Source: Agrocybe praecox (taxonomy: Eukaryota > Basidiomycota > Agaricomycetes > Agaricales > Agrocybaceae). From it: a stretch of DNA of 64,000 bases. Positions 11,867-24,288 of this stretch are shown in pieces. Position 1 is the first letter of the stretch, and each line of letters begins with the position of its first letter. The notes under the pieces are model-generated. The model was not told the origin of the DNA. It did no database searches and was given only the letters and a program-made list of their open reading frames with translations. The stretch is taken from positions 620,001 to 684,000 of the forward strand of contig OZ024840.1 of NCBI GenBank assembly GCA_964017145.1. Direction: 5' to 3'. The translations under genes were made by a program, and so were the position numbers.

Positions 11867-13827
11867 CTAGAGGTCCTCCCCTTGCAGCCATCTATTAACC
11901 ATTTCTAGAGCAATCTTCGGTTTGTCGTATGGAACCTGCGAACACGAAAAAAAAGAATCAAATAGAGTACCCTAGCCAAGATGAAACAAGAAAAACATAC
12001 CATGTGTCCTGCGCCATCAACAGTAACAAAGGTTAATCCTTTCGCACTTCTCACTACGCCCACCTTTTCCCCTTTGACATACCACTCTCGCAGAGGTTTT
12101 TGTGAGAAAATATCATGCCCAGACCATTCAAGGTCCCGGGTCCATTTTTCATTTTCGAGGTGATTACAGAGCGCGTCATAAGTTCCAACGTATACGAGAA
12201 CCTTGACACCACGCTCCAGGAGAGCGGCGACATAATGCTGAGCAGGGTGGAATATATCCATAGTCCTGGAGAATGCAAGATTAACGTCCATGGAGACCAA
12301 GCTATAATTGCCAAACGATGGATCTATGCCAAAGGCTGACCGTACGTCAGGCCGATTGAGGTAAGCTGTTATATGTCTGGCCAATGAAAGTTAGTAGTAA
12401 AATAATGGCAATGTATGCGAAGCAATATGTACCTTGAAGTGGGATAGCAAAGCACATCCTCAATTTCTCCGCTGCAGTCACGGCTGATATCGTATGGGTT
12501 GATGCCTTACACTCCAGATAAGTCAGCTAACCAAGGAATAAACTACCGGCGCTTACCCGAATATAAGATAGGATTGAGCAGCTCTGTGTCACAGAACTGT
12601 TGAGCCGCTTGGCAGTTTATTGTGTCGAATTGGTCGATGCAACCCTCTTTCAACCGATTTTGACACCGAGGGATCTAGTTTCATCAGTGGAAAGGATGAG
12701 TATCTGCGACAAAGAAAGGCATACGATTTGCTTCATACGGGCACATGTCCTGGGAAGCTCAAGTTCAGCTCAAGTCTAGTTATTTAGGGATGAACTCACC
12801 CAATGCTGAGGATAGGGGATAAAGATGCAGGTGTACATGCTATATCATAGTAAGCGGTAAACCAAGGATAAACATCTGTAACCCCATTTCCTACAATACA
12901 GTTAACAAAGAAACGGTCTGACCTCGTATACTCGTATACTGACCGATCATGATGGACTTGAGATTGATAGGAGCCATCCCCGCTTCTACCAGTCTTTTAT
13001 TCTGGTCATAGATCTCTGCAGCAAAGATGGGTATATAGTGGCCCTGCTCAAATTATCAGAACCAAAAATAATCAGAGTCTAACAAAGGAAGCGCATACAT
13101 ACACCGTATGACTCTCCCGCCATGTGGAACGACAGACCCCTGTATTGATTGAAATGCTCAAAGAATATTGCTACAAATGCTGCGATATCTTCAGCTGCTG
13201 CTTTAGTTGTGTCCTGTATAGTCACAAGAGTGAATAATGGGAACCCACCGTAAGAATAACGACTTACCACAGTCTCTTCGTAGTCAGCATACGAGAAGCC
13301 AACGCCAATGGGCTGGTCGACCAAAAAGATGCTCGCATTGGAGTTCCATGACTCTGGATGAAACTTTGGGCCGTTACCATCTGATATCCTGCATGATGAA
13401 TACCTCCGTTTGTCCAAAAAATCACGTCGTCATTGCTCGGGTCGTTCCTACTCTCGAAGAAGTAGAAAAAATAATGTCAAGCTTCAATGTCAATATAGCC
13501 CGTATATGCTCTTACAACTTCAATAAGCAAAGCCTTTGTTCACCCATTCGAAAGGTACGCATTTACTTTACTGTTTTGTCGCAAAATAAGGTTTTCTTGA
13601 CTCGAACACTGTACTTGGGGAAAGCGTGGTGCTCCAAAGTCGTAAATTTTGAAGCAGATAGAGTCTACGGCTCTTGCACCAGTCCTAAAGGACCCACTAA
13701 TAATGCTTCCATGAAAATGAGGGTTTAGTCCGATTTATGAGAGCCACGTACGTTCTGTGTTCAACTTGGCGATTGCCCAGGATGCTGACACCAGGGAAAT
13801 AAATGCAGCAAGAGTTGACCAATGCAT
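11867..13827 (-). pseudogene. Serine carboxypeptidase (S10) decayed copy
   Basis: Reads as an intron-rich S10 peptidase related to the two intact copies at 40.3 and 43.3 kb. It keeps a signal peptide (MHWSTLAAFISLVSASWA), the nucleophile motif GESYG, the Asp region VYVGTYDALCNH, the His region DGAGHM, and a TAG at 11867-11869. Two lesions are visible. A TGA at 13477-13479 replaces the Arg codon in the block that reads DIQARH in the paralog (here DIEA-stop-H). At about 13388-13408 the frame jumps from TNGG directly to the CRxxD region, deleting the [15 protein letters not shown] segment that forms the oxyanion hole, with its flanking introns. An active enzyme is therefore impossible. CGA to TGA is the simplest single change for the nonsense codon. 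The gene diverges from WDR59 with only 190 bp between starts. Confidence 0.85.
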
Positions 13828-14017
13828 TTTCGTTGTCACGGTCTTCTAGTATGAAAGCGCAGTCGCAGTCATCTCTCGGCTACCGAGGCAGTTACAACTC
13901 TGTCCTTGATGGTTTTCTTCAGAAATGAATCGAGATAAGATAAGATAATGATGCGCAAGGTCATGAGTTGATGGTTTGTTGCGCTAAACGTGGGGATCAC
14001 TGTTGCTGGTGTCGGCC
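13828..14017. promoter_or_regulatory. Divergent promoter region
   Basis: The 190 bp between the ATGs of the minus-strand carboxypeptidase copy and plus-strand WDR59. No clear TATA box is seen; the region must carry the WDR59 promoter. Confidence 0.4.
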
Positions 14018-17000
14018 ATGTCGAGGTTACGCTCGACCTCTCCTTTTCATCCTCCAGCAGAGAGCTCATTAGCCGCACGAAGACCATCGTGGACACCATC
14101 TATCCCAGAAGGCAGTGTCGCCCATGATGACGTTCGTATCCCGACCAGACATCGCTCAAAGCAAATTGAAGACCATTCGTTGCCCGCGCCCAATCCATTA
14201 AAGCGCAGAAGACCTTCATTTCCTCTATCCATGCCAGAACCATACCAACGCGCCAGGAAGCCTCGTATAGAGCCCACAGAAAGCCCAGAAGTCGTGGTTG
14301 ATCCAGCCGTTGTAGGGTCCCCACAGGAGGGCAAGACGCTTCATTCAAGTTGGGAAATCAACGTGAAGGGACTGGTAGGAGATGCTGTTGGCAATGTAAG
14401 TTGTCTGAATTTATGTATTGTACGCGTTTCACAATGTAACTGTAGATGAGTATTAGTCCGACATCCAGAGACATTGTTCTCGCTGCGTGAGGGCATCAAT
14501 ATTATTATTCCCCGCATTCTGTTGACTTGCTGCTTCTATAGACGTCGTGGTCTCTTTATCATTGACCTTGATCATCCGCTTCGAATACCGAGATTTCTTC
14601 CGCAAGGTGGCACATGGGACGTTGCCGACGTACAATGGAATCCACATCCATGTAATGCGCAATATATCGTTTCGACGTCCAGCGAGAAGCTGTAAGTACC
14701 CTTTCTTCTCAGAAACATTTAATTAATCGCTATTCACAGGTTAATATGGAATCTCCGGCTTGGTGGTAAAACATCCATTGAACATATACTGAAGTCCCAC
14801 TACCGAGCCATAACAGACATCAACTGGCATACGTCAGAATCTGATATAGTGGTCAGCACGGGAATTGACTCTTGGATATGGGCATGGGATATCCGTGAAC
14901 CAAAGAAGCCAATTTTTGGGCTTTCTGCATTTAAGGGTGAGCTTTGAACTGTTATTGCCCTGAACGTGTTCCCTGCTTAATTGGTGGTAGCTGGTGGCAC
15001 ACAGGTAAAATGGAATCACCAAGATGCAAATATTCTTGCATCTTCTCATGCAAATGAAGTTCTCATTTGGGACCGACGCGTGAGTTTAGGGATATGGATG
15101 CTCGTGCCAAAAATTGACGCATATATACAGAAAGGCTCACTTCCTGTTACTAAAATCCGCGCCCACCAGTCCAAAATATATGGTATTGACTGGTCTCGCA
15201 CATCTAGAAACGAACTTGTGACTTGCTCTTTGGATCATTCCATCAAAAAATGGGATATGAACGACCACACCGACGAGCAAGGTGTATGCGAGCCGAAATC
15301 TACGATTCTGACAACATACCCTGTTTGGCGTGCAAGGAATTTGCCGTTTGGTGATGGCGTCCTCAGCTTACCTCAAAGAGGCGAGACAGCACTGGAGCTG
15401 TACGCCAACGTGGAAAGTGCTCCACAGGAGCCTTGTTTAGTGGAAACATTTGAAGGTCACTCGGATGTTGTAAAGGAATTCGTGTGGAGGCGAGGTGCAG
15501 GAGGTATGTTGTTAAAATTAAGACTTTTGAGACACGATAGATCAATGAAGCATTTTTGTAAGACGATTTCCAACTTATAACTTGGTCAAAAGATCGGACC
15601 CTCAGATTTTGGCCTATCGACGAAGATGTGAAGCAGGTACGCTGATACTGTGGATGCATAGAACTTTAATTTACCATAAACTCAGAAAGTAGGGCATATC
15701 CCAGAAATTGTCCGTGGAAGGTCGAAGTACACGCGAAATGACATGGATAATGGATTATTATACGATACTTTCAGCAATCTACCGGAAATGGAAAGCTCGG
15801 AACAAGTCACAAATACCATATCTGTACCCCTTGGGAAACGCGAAATTCTGGGCGAAGTGCTCGCAAAGCATGCGAACTTGCACGCAAAGAAAAGCAAGCG
15901 TCAAATCGACCAAAATGCTTCTGGCAATGCTCTTGCAGAAGGGGAAAACTCTACTCCGACCCTAACGCGACGTTCAATTACATTTGTACCCGGGCGCTCA
16001 GTTGGTGGCACGATGAGCAAGGGGGGTATGGGCACGCGCAATGCGACGAAGGTCGGGATGGATCATCTTGCATGGCTTGCGAGTGTAAAAGTTGGTGGCA
16101 AAAGGGGCAGTAGTTCAGGCGGTGGTAGCCGCGGTGAAGAAGGCAGAGATAGTGCTGCACCATCAAGAATGCATTCTGGGTCACGGACACGGAACGATAG
16201 TAACCCGAATACAAGCAGCTCTGGCTCTGCGATCGATAGAAGTTTAAGTGGAACAGGAGTTGGGAGTAGCCAGCGAAGCGGAAGTTTAAGCAGGAGCACT
16301 GGGGACGAGAGGAAGGAAAAGGACCCTGAAAATCAGTCTCTACAGGATGAGTGCGTTTGCTCTTATTTGTGCCAGTTGATTCGGCGTTTAAAATTTTGCT
16401 GGTTATACAGAATTACTACCGTTCTAACGAAGCTTTCGGCTACTAAAATCAAGCTTGAAAAGCATGATCTGACCACAAAGCGAACATGTACCCTAGGATT
16501 ACATGGCCCCTGGGGCGAGACTTCGTCCGTCTTTATGCGCGTCACATTTACATTTCCTCGTGAATATCCACATTCAAACTATCCTTACGGCACACCTATC
16601 GTTGATCTTGAACGTAATCCTCTTATTTCGATGCACGACCGGGCTTATATCCTCAAACACCTTCGTCGCATTCGAGAACGAAAACGCCCCTGTCTTGAAG
16701 CATGCCTTCGTTTTTTAATGTTTGCTGACGAAGGCAACAATGATCGTGATTTCCACGACTCAGAGTCATCCTCCGACGAAGAAAACGGCACAAAAAAAGA
16801 TAAGGAAGGAACAATGTCGATGTTGAGGAATTCGAAGAATTTAGCAGAACCCAGGTCGTCACAGGGGGTCTTTGGGACAAATGGTTCGTTGATCTTGTTC
16901 AAAATATAGCTTCAGAATGAAAGGCTAATTCAACATGCGTCTTCCTCCCACAGGTGAACTAATTTGTTTCTTTCGAGCACCACATCGAGTAGTGCAGAAT

Positions 17001-19067
17001 GTACTCCGTACTGTGACGGGAACGGCGACCGGATCTATGAAAACCGCAGTCCTTACAGAAGTTCCAGAGTCTCCTTCTGAGAAAACGCAACCTGAGCGAG
17101 CTGAACCTGAAGAGAAACCTGAACAATCGTCTGGTCCAGCTGCTGAACAAGCAGACACCTTCCGATCACCCGCTCTCGTTTCTGATGCTGTTCGTCGACT
17201 AGGTCTGGCTGCCGTGGATCGTACTGTCCCAGCAATAGACCCTAAACGGCCTGAAGTCGCATCGAACATCCTGCGTGCCATGACAAATCTGCTGACCGGT
17301 CCTCAACAACAGTTCCAGCATAGTCATCAATATAAAATGCGACATGGATCTCATTCATATCCTGGCGGAAGACAGCAAGCAGAAGATGGAAGGAATCATG
17401 ACATGTCCACCACAGCAATGAGGAGAAGCATGATTTTCATCACAAGCACGAGAAACTTCACCGGCCCTGACCGGAAGGTCGCAGCCGATTACATCTTCTC
17501 GATCGATCCAGAAGACGGCGGTCTTGCGGAAGTCTGCGAGCGGAATGCGGAAACCGCTAGATATCATGGGCGATATGACCATGAACGAATATTTAGAACA
17601 CTCAAAACATTATTCCATAGCAGCGATACACTTGATGTAGAACACGATAACACCACAAGCATACCGAGATTCATTTCCAACTCACTGGCCGCCAAAATTA
17701 TAAGACAACTGTATATCATGTTTATTTTATTTCATTTGCGCATATATCTAATTCTTAATCCAGATATGGTGCTTTTGCTGTCGACAAAGACGTACAGATG
17801 CTGGGAATGATTTCTATAGTTGTTTTGCAAACAGAACATGGCATTATTAAACCAACCCTCAACAAGAAGGAACCGACACCGGTATTGCCGCATATGCGGG
17901 TCACTAGTATGGATTATTTCAGTTTGACAAAAGCGCCTAATTCTGCTAGCCCATTGTCTCCTGCTTGGCCGCGCCTTCCGTCGTCCCCTGTTGCACCTCA
18001 ACTTGCCCCTTCTGTATCCTCCTCTAACTCTTCTCGTGGATCTTGGTCTAGTTTGTTCAATACAGGCAGTATGCGTCAATTCATGAATGGCGTCCAAGAC
18101 ACCTTTAAAGATGGCTTAATCACCCCAAATGAGGTTATGACCCCTTCGTTGGATATTCAACATGCTTTGACTTTACCCAAAGTAGCAGAAAGACCTACTC
18201 GAAACAGCGGGCAGGATTCGCCCGGATCAGGTACAGGAACGAAAAGGCACCGCACCAGAAAAGATTCGTCAATGAACTCTCCTGCCACACCTACCTCACG
18301 TTCGTGGAACGATAATGTGTCTTATCCATCTAAACAAGTTTCTGTATCATTCTCCTCCACTGGCCACAAAGCGTCGCTTCGTTTTACGGACACTAATTCC
18401 ATTATACATGAGAAAAGAGTGGTGACTTTCCAACCGCCAACTGAGAATCCGTGAGTAATGTTGCTTCTTTTTTCCAGCGTACACCCTGACTAGTATGTTT
18501 TAGTCAACAACCGTTATTCACCGAGAAAGAAATTGAACTCTTCAGACTAAACGTTTATGCATATGGAGAATTGCTCTATCGGTGGCAACTCTTCCATAAA
18601 CGACTAGAATTACTGAAGATCGTTGATTGGAAGGATGTCGCCTCAACTAGCAAAATCAAGGTGGACCTGCCTGCCACGGGGCTTCACCGTGTATGCACGA
18701 AGCCTAGCTGCAAGATGCTTCTTCCCGACAAGGGACTTATGTGCCAATATTGCGGAACTCCATCTACAAAACCATTATGCACCATTTGCAGGCTCCCTGT
18801 CAAAGGTACGTGTTGGGTTTTCCTTCAATCTACCGCCATCTGGATTGTGAATATAATCATTGAAATAATGCTCTAGGTCTTTCACGCACATGCCTAAGCT
18901 GCTCGCATGTAACCCATATCTCATGCCTCAAGTCATTGGAAGTCACTGTTCCTATATGTCCTTCCGGTTGTGGATGCTTCTGTACTGGGTTTGATGCACT
19001 GTTGACACGGCCTTCTACGAGGCTTGGGCTAACACCTCCACCAGTCGCTGCGCTTTTGCTAGTATAA
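14018..19067 (+). CDS. WDR59: WDR59 / Mtc5-like subunit of the SEA (GATOR2-type) complex
   Basis: Large multi-exon protein, roughly 1,400 residues. A low-complexity N-terminus from MSRLRSTSPFHPPAES is followed by WD40 repeats with classic phrases (WDVADVQWNPHP, STSSEKLLIWNL, ITDINWH, LASSHANEVLIWDRR, KIYGIDWSRTSRNELVTCS, LITWSKDRTLRFW). After a Ser/Gly-rich linker comes an RWD domain (RVTFTFPREYPHSNYPYGTP), then GELICFFRAPHRVVQNV, typical of WDR59. The C-terminus is a cysteine-rich RING/zinc-ribbon (CTKPSCKMLLP...CQYCG...CTICRLP...CLSCSHVTHISC). This domain order defines WDR59 rather than WDR24 or MIOS. The complex regulates TORC1 at the vacuole in response to amino acids. Splice junctions I traced keep frame. 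The nearby in-frame TTG at 14003 was rejected in favour of the ATG at 14018. Confidence 0.92.
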
Positions 19068-20541
19068 GTCGAAGCGTGTTCCCATTCATAATTTGGCCAC
19101 CTTTCTAGACCCGTCTCAAGAATCTCACGGACACCCAATCATCACTTTTTCACATACATCACTCTGCTGCTTTATCTAAAGTACCCCAATGGCCATTCTC
19201 ATTCGCATCTCTTACTTATTCGGGACACGTACCTGTATATCAATTGTACTCCAGTAACTTCACCGGATTGCCCAGCTGCTTCGGGTTGATTTTCTTTGCC
19301 TTCAAATGTCGCCATCCTAACTACCGGTTCACTTAAATGGCCAGAACCGTTCTATCGGATGCGCGCCTAAAGGCCCAATGCCTTGGATCATACACTTTGG
19401 CAGAGTCAATGGCTCAGATTGCCGTAAATCGAACAGGCTATGGGAGGCTGTGGTCTTGAGAGTACCTGAGAGGATTCAACAGGTAGTTTAATAGCTGGCC
19501 AAGCTCCGCGCCCTTCTTCGCCCTCCCGTGAAACTCCTAATAGACCTCCGGCGACAATATGTATTGGAAAGTTCGAAATCTACGTCATCGTAGTAATTTT
19601 GACAGAATTTTTCCTCATTTAAATTGTCTTGTGACGGACCTGTAGCCTCTCTCAAACTTCAACCACTGTTTACGACCTAGCCTGACGATCAGGCAAACAC
19701 TTCCAGGCCCCTTTTGCAACCTTGGGGTCAATATCGAGTCGTGGAACCAGATTCATCTTGCGATTTGGATTTCCTCTGTCTCAGTATTGGCTACTATTAC
19801 TGGCGGGTTTATTTATTTATTTTAAAAAATGCCTTTACATACATTATCCAATCGGTCATTTTGTCAGGAATTCCAAGACACATCCCAATCTAACGGTAAC
19901 GTTCCCAAGTTGCTTGGCTCAGAACTTGGGTAAAGTCCGGCGCATTTGTAAAGACGTTTGCGATGGCCACACAAGGCAATTTTCTCTGTCAACTCAGCAT
20001 GCTTTTGATAGAGATATCGTCGTAGGACCCCATTCCGAGCCCTCCAAGCTTGACGATTGTGCAGCTCTCTCACCTCTGACTCGGCGCTTACGGTTTCCCC
20101 GCTAAATTATATGCAAATGTTCTGCTTACCTTTGGCTTGCGGGGCGTGAAATTTGCTCCACTTTTGCAGGCTTGGTCTCATCACACAAACGATCCAGTAA
20201 CCAAAGAATGGGTCTTCTGATTATTAGTGGCCTGGAAACCTACATATATCGTAAGGCTCTGTTGTGATGGTCGCATACGAAGACCTTCGTCGTAGGATGA
20301 CTGACCCAACCCAATGAAATTCCATGAAACGTGGTACGGTATATAAAGTGACACACGACCAAAATTTCGGTAGCGCCCTTTCAGCCACTTTCCTCTTTCT
20401 TTCGGGACTTTCCCGTCTCACTTTTCTGTCCCTCTTCTACGCGTAGCGGCTAGTCCGTTACTGCACCTCATTCTTTAAACTTTGTTTTGCGCTACAGGTC
20501 GCCTTTCCTTTTGCCTTTCAACTCTCGTTATCACTTCCAAG
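19068..20541. other. Intergenic, 1.5 kb, upstream of the secreted-protein gene
   Basis: Contains the 3' flank of WDR59 and the promoter of the gene at 20542. Pyrimidine-rich DNA lies just before that start. Other open frames are short and unrecognised. Confidence 0.5.
20340..20348 (+). promoter_or_regulatory. TATA box of the secreted two-repeat protein gene
   Basis: TATATAAAG lies 194 bp before the ATG at 20542, with a CCAAT sequence about 30 bp further upstream (cccaacccaatg). This arrangement suggests strong or regulated expression. Confidence 0.55.
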
Positions 20542-21895
20542 ATGTTTTCACTCCCAGTTCTTCTCGCTGTGCAATTCTGTGGCATATTTGCCGACCCACT
20601 GGAAGCCAGGAATGACAGGTATGGCTTTGCTAAAGGCAGTTCAACCGTATTATCTGCCGCTGCCACTACTCCGGCAGCAGAGGGCGACGAACTGAATCTT
20701 ACCGGCGCTTTCGGTGCTGCTGCTGCGCTTGGAAGTTGGAGGCGGTAACGTCAAGACAGACGTCCTTTTCACCAAGGGCTCTGTTGGATCTCTCGAGGTT
20801 GAGTTCCAGGACACCAAAGTCAATTCTCTCACTGTTACTGAGAACAAGACTCCTGGAAAGGCTCCCACTGGTTTTTCCCTCCTTGATCCTTCGACCTACA
20901 AGATCGCACTCAAAGACAGCGCTGCAAGTCTTACCCTGCAAAAGGTTGACTTCATTTTCGACGCATTGAGTGGGTTCCTACTTTTCTTCCCTTAAGTATC
21001 ACACAATTCAACTTACCTGGGATATAGGCGCTGCCTTGCAGAACGTCGATATTTCCAAAGCCAAAATCAGAAAGCTTTGCACTGATACCAACACCTTTGT
21101 TATTGATGACGCACTCGGTGAACAGGAGTTCGAGGATGACGAAAATGAGGCTACTTTGACGGTCAAGGTATTTTGTTTTGAGTTTACCAACTCTGTCGTG
21201 CTTTACTGATTCACTGCAACAGAATATAAACGGAGAATGGGGTATCTTTATTCCTACCACTGCTGCCACTGGAGACAAGGCTACGGAAGGGATGAGTAAG
21301 TTTTTTTAGTCGACGTCAATGGTCATCCTATTGACCGGTTTCTCTCAGACGAGACAGACGTTGCAGGTGCTTTCGACAAAGCTATTGCCACCTCAGGAGG
21401 TAGCTCGAAGACCGACATTCTCCTCCCAGTCAGTGTAAGATATAATGCTATCATTTATAGGTATCATTACTGGTGTACATACTTGCATAGGCTGCTGGAT
21501 CTCTTGAAGTCGAAGTCAACTCAACTGCCACAAATGCCGTAACCGTTGAGAGAAATGCATCGCCCGTCGCTCCTCCTACCGGTTTCCTTTTCGTCGACCC
21601 TTCCACTATCATCGGCACCGAAAAGGCCACCAACACCACTACTGACCAAGTCAAATTCGACTACATCTTCACCCCCGCTGTCCTCGCTGCGGTCGACCCT
21701 TCAAAGGGTGTGATTGGAAAGCTCGACAAAGCTACCAATCAGTTTATCACTGACGTCAAGGCACTGAATGCCGAGTTCGAGTTCGAAATAGATGAAAACG
21801 AGTGGACGCTCACCGTGCCCAACCTCAATGGAGAATGGGCTATCCTTATTCCTCAGTCTGCGGTCTTGAAGCAAGTCACCACTTTGCAGCTATAA
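20542..21895 (+). CDS. Secreted two-repeat protein of unknown family, with a probable one-base frameshift
   Basis: A signal peptide (MFSLPVLLAVQFCGIFA) is followed by two related halves. Half 1 runs through GAFGAAAALG, SVGSLEVEF, PTGFSLLDPST and NGEWGIFIP. Half 2 repeats the order as GAFDKAIATSGG, AAGSLEVEV, PTGFLFVDPST and NGEWAILIP. Introns at 20970-21027 and further downstream splice cleanly. Near 20736-20737 the frame breaks: GGAAGT is followed by an extra T before GGAGGC. Removing that T restores ALGSGGGNVKTDV, matching half 2; without this the protein stops at 20748. No intron of sensible size repairs it. It is either a real frameshift making a pseudogene or a sequence error. I do not recognise the family; the content suggests an extracellular or wall protein. 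Confidence 0.6.
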
Positions 21896-22736
21896 GCGTC
21901 AGACGTCTTGCCCTAGTCGCTAGCGGTGGGCTTTGGGTTGACTCCAGGAGAAGGAGTTGTCCCATTGTGTTCATCTTCATTTCTGTAGAATCAGTGTAAC
22001 GAGTAGCGTCGCAATCAGAGGCCTTTCTTCTTTTCTTATAATATGCCGCCTATCAGATTTTGCCCCTATGTATCTGGATATTTCATTGTTGTGTGTAAAC
22101 GTGACCGAACATGCTTATCACGGGATCTGATCCTTGGATACATAACGCGAAATCCATGATCGCGGATCGAATCGCGACGCACATGTTATTGTTCAACTTG
22201 TGTTCAACGACCACTTGCCTTGCCATTGAAATTCCTCTGAAGATTGTTATTGGGAAATTAAAATGAATCAAAACTTTTGCTTATTGCGTTACGGATCATC
22301 TAGACGATTTAATGGTGAATAAAATCGAGGCAACGTAGTGAAACTAACTTTTCTTTAGAGTAGAGTAGTTATCGCATCTATTGATTGTGTTAATACATTG
22401 TAAGTTAGCTAAGTAAGTGATAATTTGCTCCTAGAATCATAAATGAAAATATTATACACGGATAATCCAATATGTAGTCAGACAGCTACTTATGCAGAAC
22501 ATTGGGGTTTCAACTTATATAGTAAGTTTAAGAAAGAGGAAGTCATGGACAGGGAGAATTTAATAATTTTTATGATCGCTTCGATTTTCTTATTTTCGGA
22601 GACGAAGTCAGCCTGTGGGAGGGGGCGTGGCGTTAGGTTGAGAATATCAGATATTGATTTGATTCCAAGAACTCACTTTAGCTTAACTACAAATGTCCTG
22701 TAGGGGTTACGTACAGCCGATGATTAGTGTTAATTT
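21896..22736. other. Intergenic, 0.84 kb
   Basis: AT-rich stretches and short frames only; 3' flanks of two convergent genes. Nothing recognisable. Confidence 0.5.
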
Positions 22737-23400
22737 TCACCAGCGTACGATGCTATAAACTCGGACGTACTTGAGGAGGTGAATATCAACCCTGAAATAT
22801 TTCCATCCAGCTTTATCCGACTTGACATGTCGGTTATTGATTATCGGTTGTCCGGCGTATTCTGACTCGCGCGGATGATTAACGGATGGGACTTCATTTG
22901 ATAGGATTTCGAGGGAGGCCGAACGTTTGTGGTCGGGTGGTTGTTCTAATTAATGATATAAAACAACGAGATGAGAAATCGTTCGATTACATGCTCGATA
23001 GTAGCATAATGACGAACGCACCTAGATAGATCGAATGTTCATCCCATGAGATGACCGTCGCCCCTCGTAGCGGTGAAGATCTTTTCTCCTCATTTCCATA
23101 CCAGTATGGTTTTGGTGCCCGCCTGAGGCTCTGGCTGCGTCTCCTCTTCCGCTCGTCGAATACATGAGGCGCAATCCCGCTAATCACTTGCCGCGGTGTT
23201 GGCTTGAAGTTGGCGATGGCTTCTGTAGTTGTGGTGTATACTTTGTTTACTTTTTTGTCTGCGTGTGATGAGATATCGTTGTCCTTCCCGCTGTTCATGC
23301 CGCTGTTGCTCGTGCTCGCCTCCGAATGCGATTTGGGCTCCTCAGTACTAGATGGGAACGGCAACAATGTCGCCTGCACAGAGTCAAGTACTTCAGACAT
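22737..23400 (-). CDS. Hypothetical protein, two exons
   Basis: Exon 1 (23400-23022) starts MSEVLDSVQATLLPFPSS and is Ser/Thr- and charge-rich, with a basic patch (RKRRRSQSLRR). A 76-nt GT-AG intron (23021-22946) joins it in phase to a second open stretch (22945-22737) of about 69 codons ending KYVRVYSIVRW and TGA. The sum is 588 nt, giving 195 residues. Without the intron, exon 1 ends about 14 codons later. Support is the precise splice plus the long second open stretch; there is no match to a known family. It is hydrophilic, without signal peptide or membrane segment, and likely partly disordered. Its 3' end faces the secreted-protein gene. Moderate confidence that it is a gene, none about function. 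Confidence 0.45.
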
Positions 23401-24288
23401 ACCAGCTGGACAGGTGAAAAGGATGGTTGCGATGGGAGTTAGAGAAAAAGAATGACGGTATTTGTTGGGACGGATTTTATCGGTCTACAAGTGCAAGGGG
23501 TACAAAGGGAGTCTCAGCGGCGTAAACAACGTGTCGTTATTAGATGCTATCAGGCACCAATTATCGCTTTCATGAGATATGGCGTCTAGAAACCTTCGAA
23601 GCACAGCACAGCACTTTGCCGCCCTGTTACAGCATGGCGTATATAAGATGTAAATCACGGCCATACGGCACTTCTATGTGCTATTTAAGGCAAATTTGAG
23701 TTTAAAAGAGAGAAAGGAGCAAAAAAGAAGAACATACACAATTGTGTCATTAGCTACGCCATCTTTTGTCAAAAATGCCATGAGCAACACTCGTATACAG
23801 CCCTTATTTAAAAGATATGAATGTCGTCTTGTTATATACTTATCGTCGTCACTACGTTTGAATGATTGAACTGATAGCCGAATGAACTTTGTTCTAGCTT
23901 CATGAGGTGCTTTTAGTATCGGATAATAGATTGCGGATAGACTGGTTAGTAAATGGAATTTACTACCTGAGATAGTAGGTAGTGCACTAGATTTCATTTT
24001 TGGTCCAGCTAGGTCTACGTAGGACACTCTTGCAGAACGTTCCTGCCACCAGTGTCGTTGACCCTATCAGAACGGTCAGTCAGTAAATTTGTTGAACAGC
24101 TTCCAAGTCGTACACCGAGTGACAGTGTAAGTGATGAAAAGCCAACGACAACAAAATGCAACCACCATCAAAAATCCGTCCCAGACGCAAACGCACAGAA
24201 AGATGTTTAGTATATAGGATCGAGACTTCAGAAATGTTGTACAGTTTGTGATGGTCAAAATAACAAAAAGACAGGAAAAGACGAGAAA
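23401..24288. other. Intergenic, 0.9 kb
   Basis: 5' flank of the hypothetical gene and 3' flank of CSN7. Two open frames here (one per strand) are low in complexity and unrecognisable. Confidence 0.5.

Noticed and set aside
14003..14017. Upstream non-ATG start for WDR59
   Set aside because: It is a TTG; the ATG at 14018 gives a good N-terminus and needs no unusual initiation.
19722..20105. 127-codon open frame with a hydrophobic segment
   Set aside because: No family match and lies in the presumed promoter of the secreted-protein gene.
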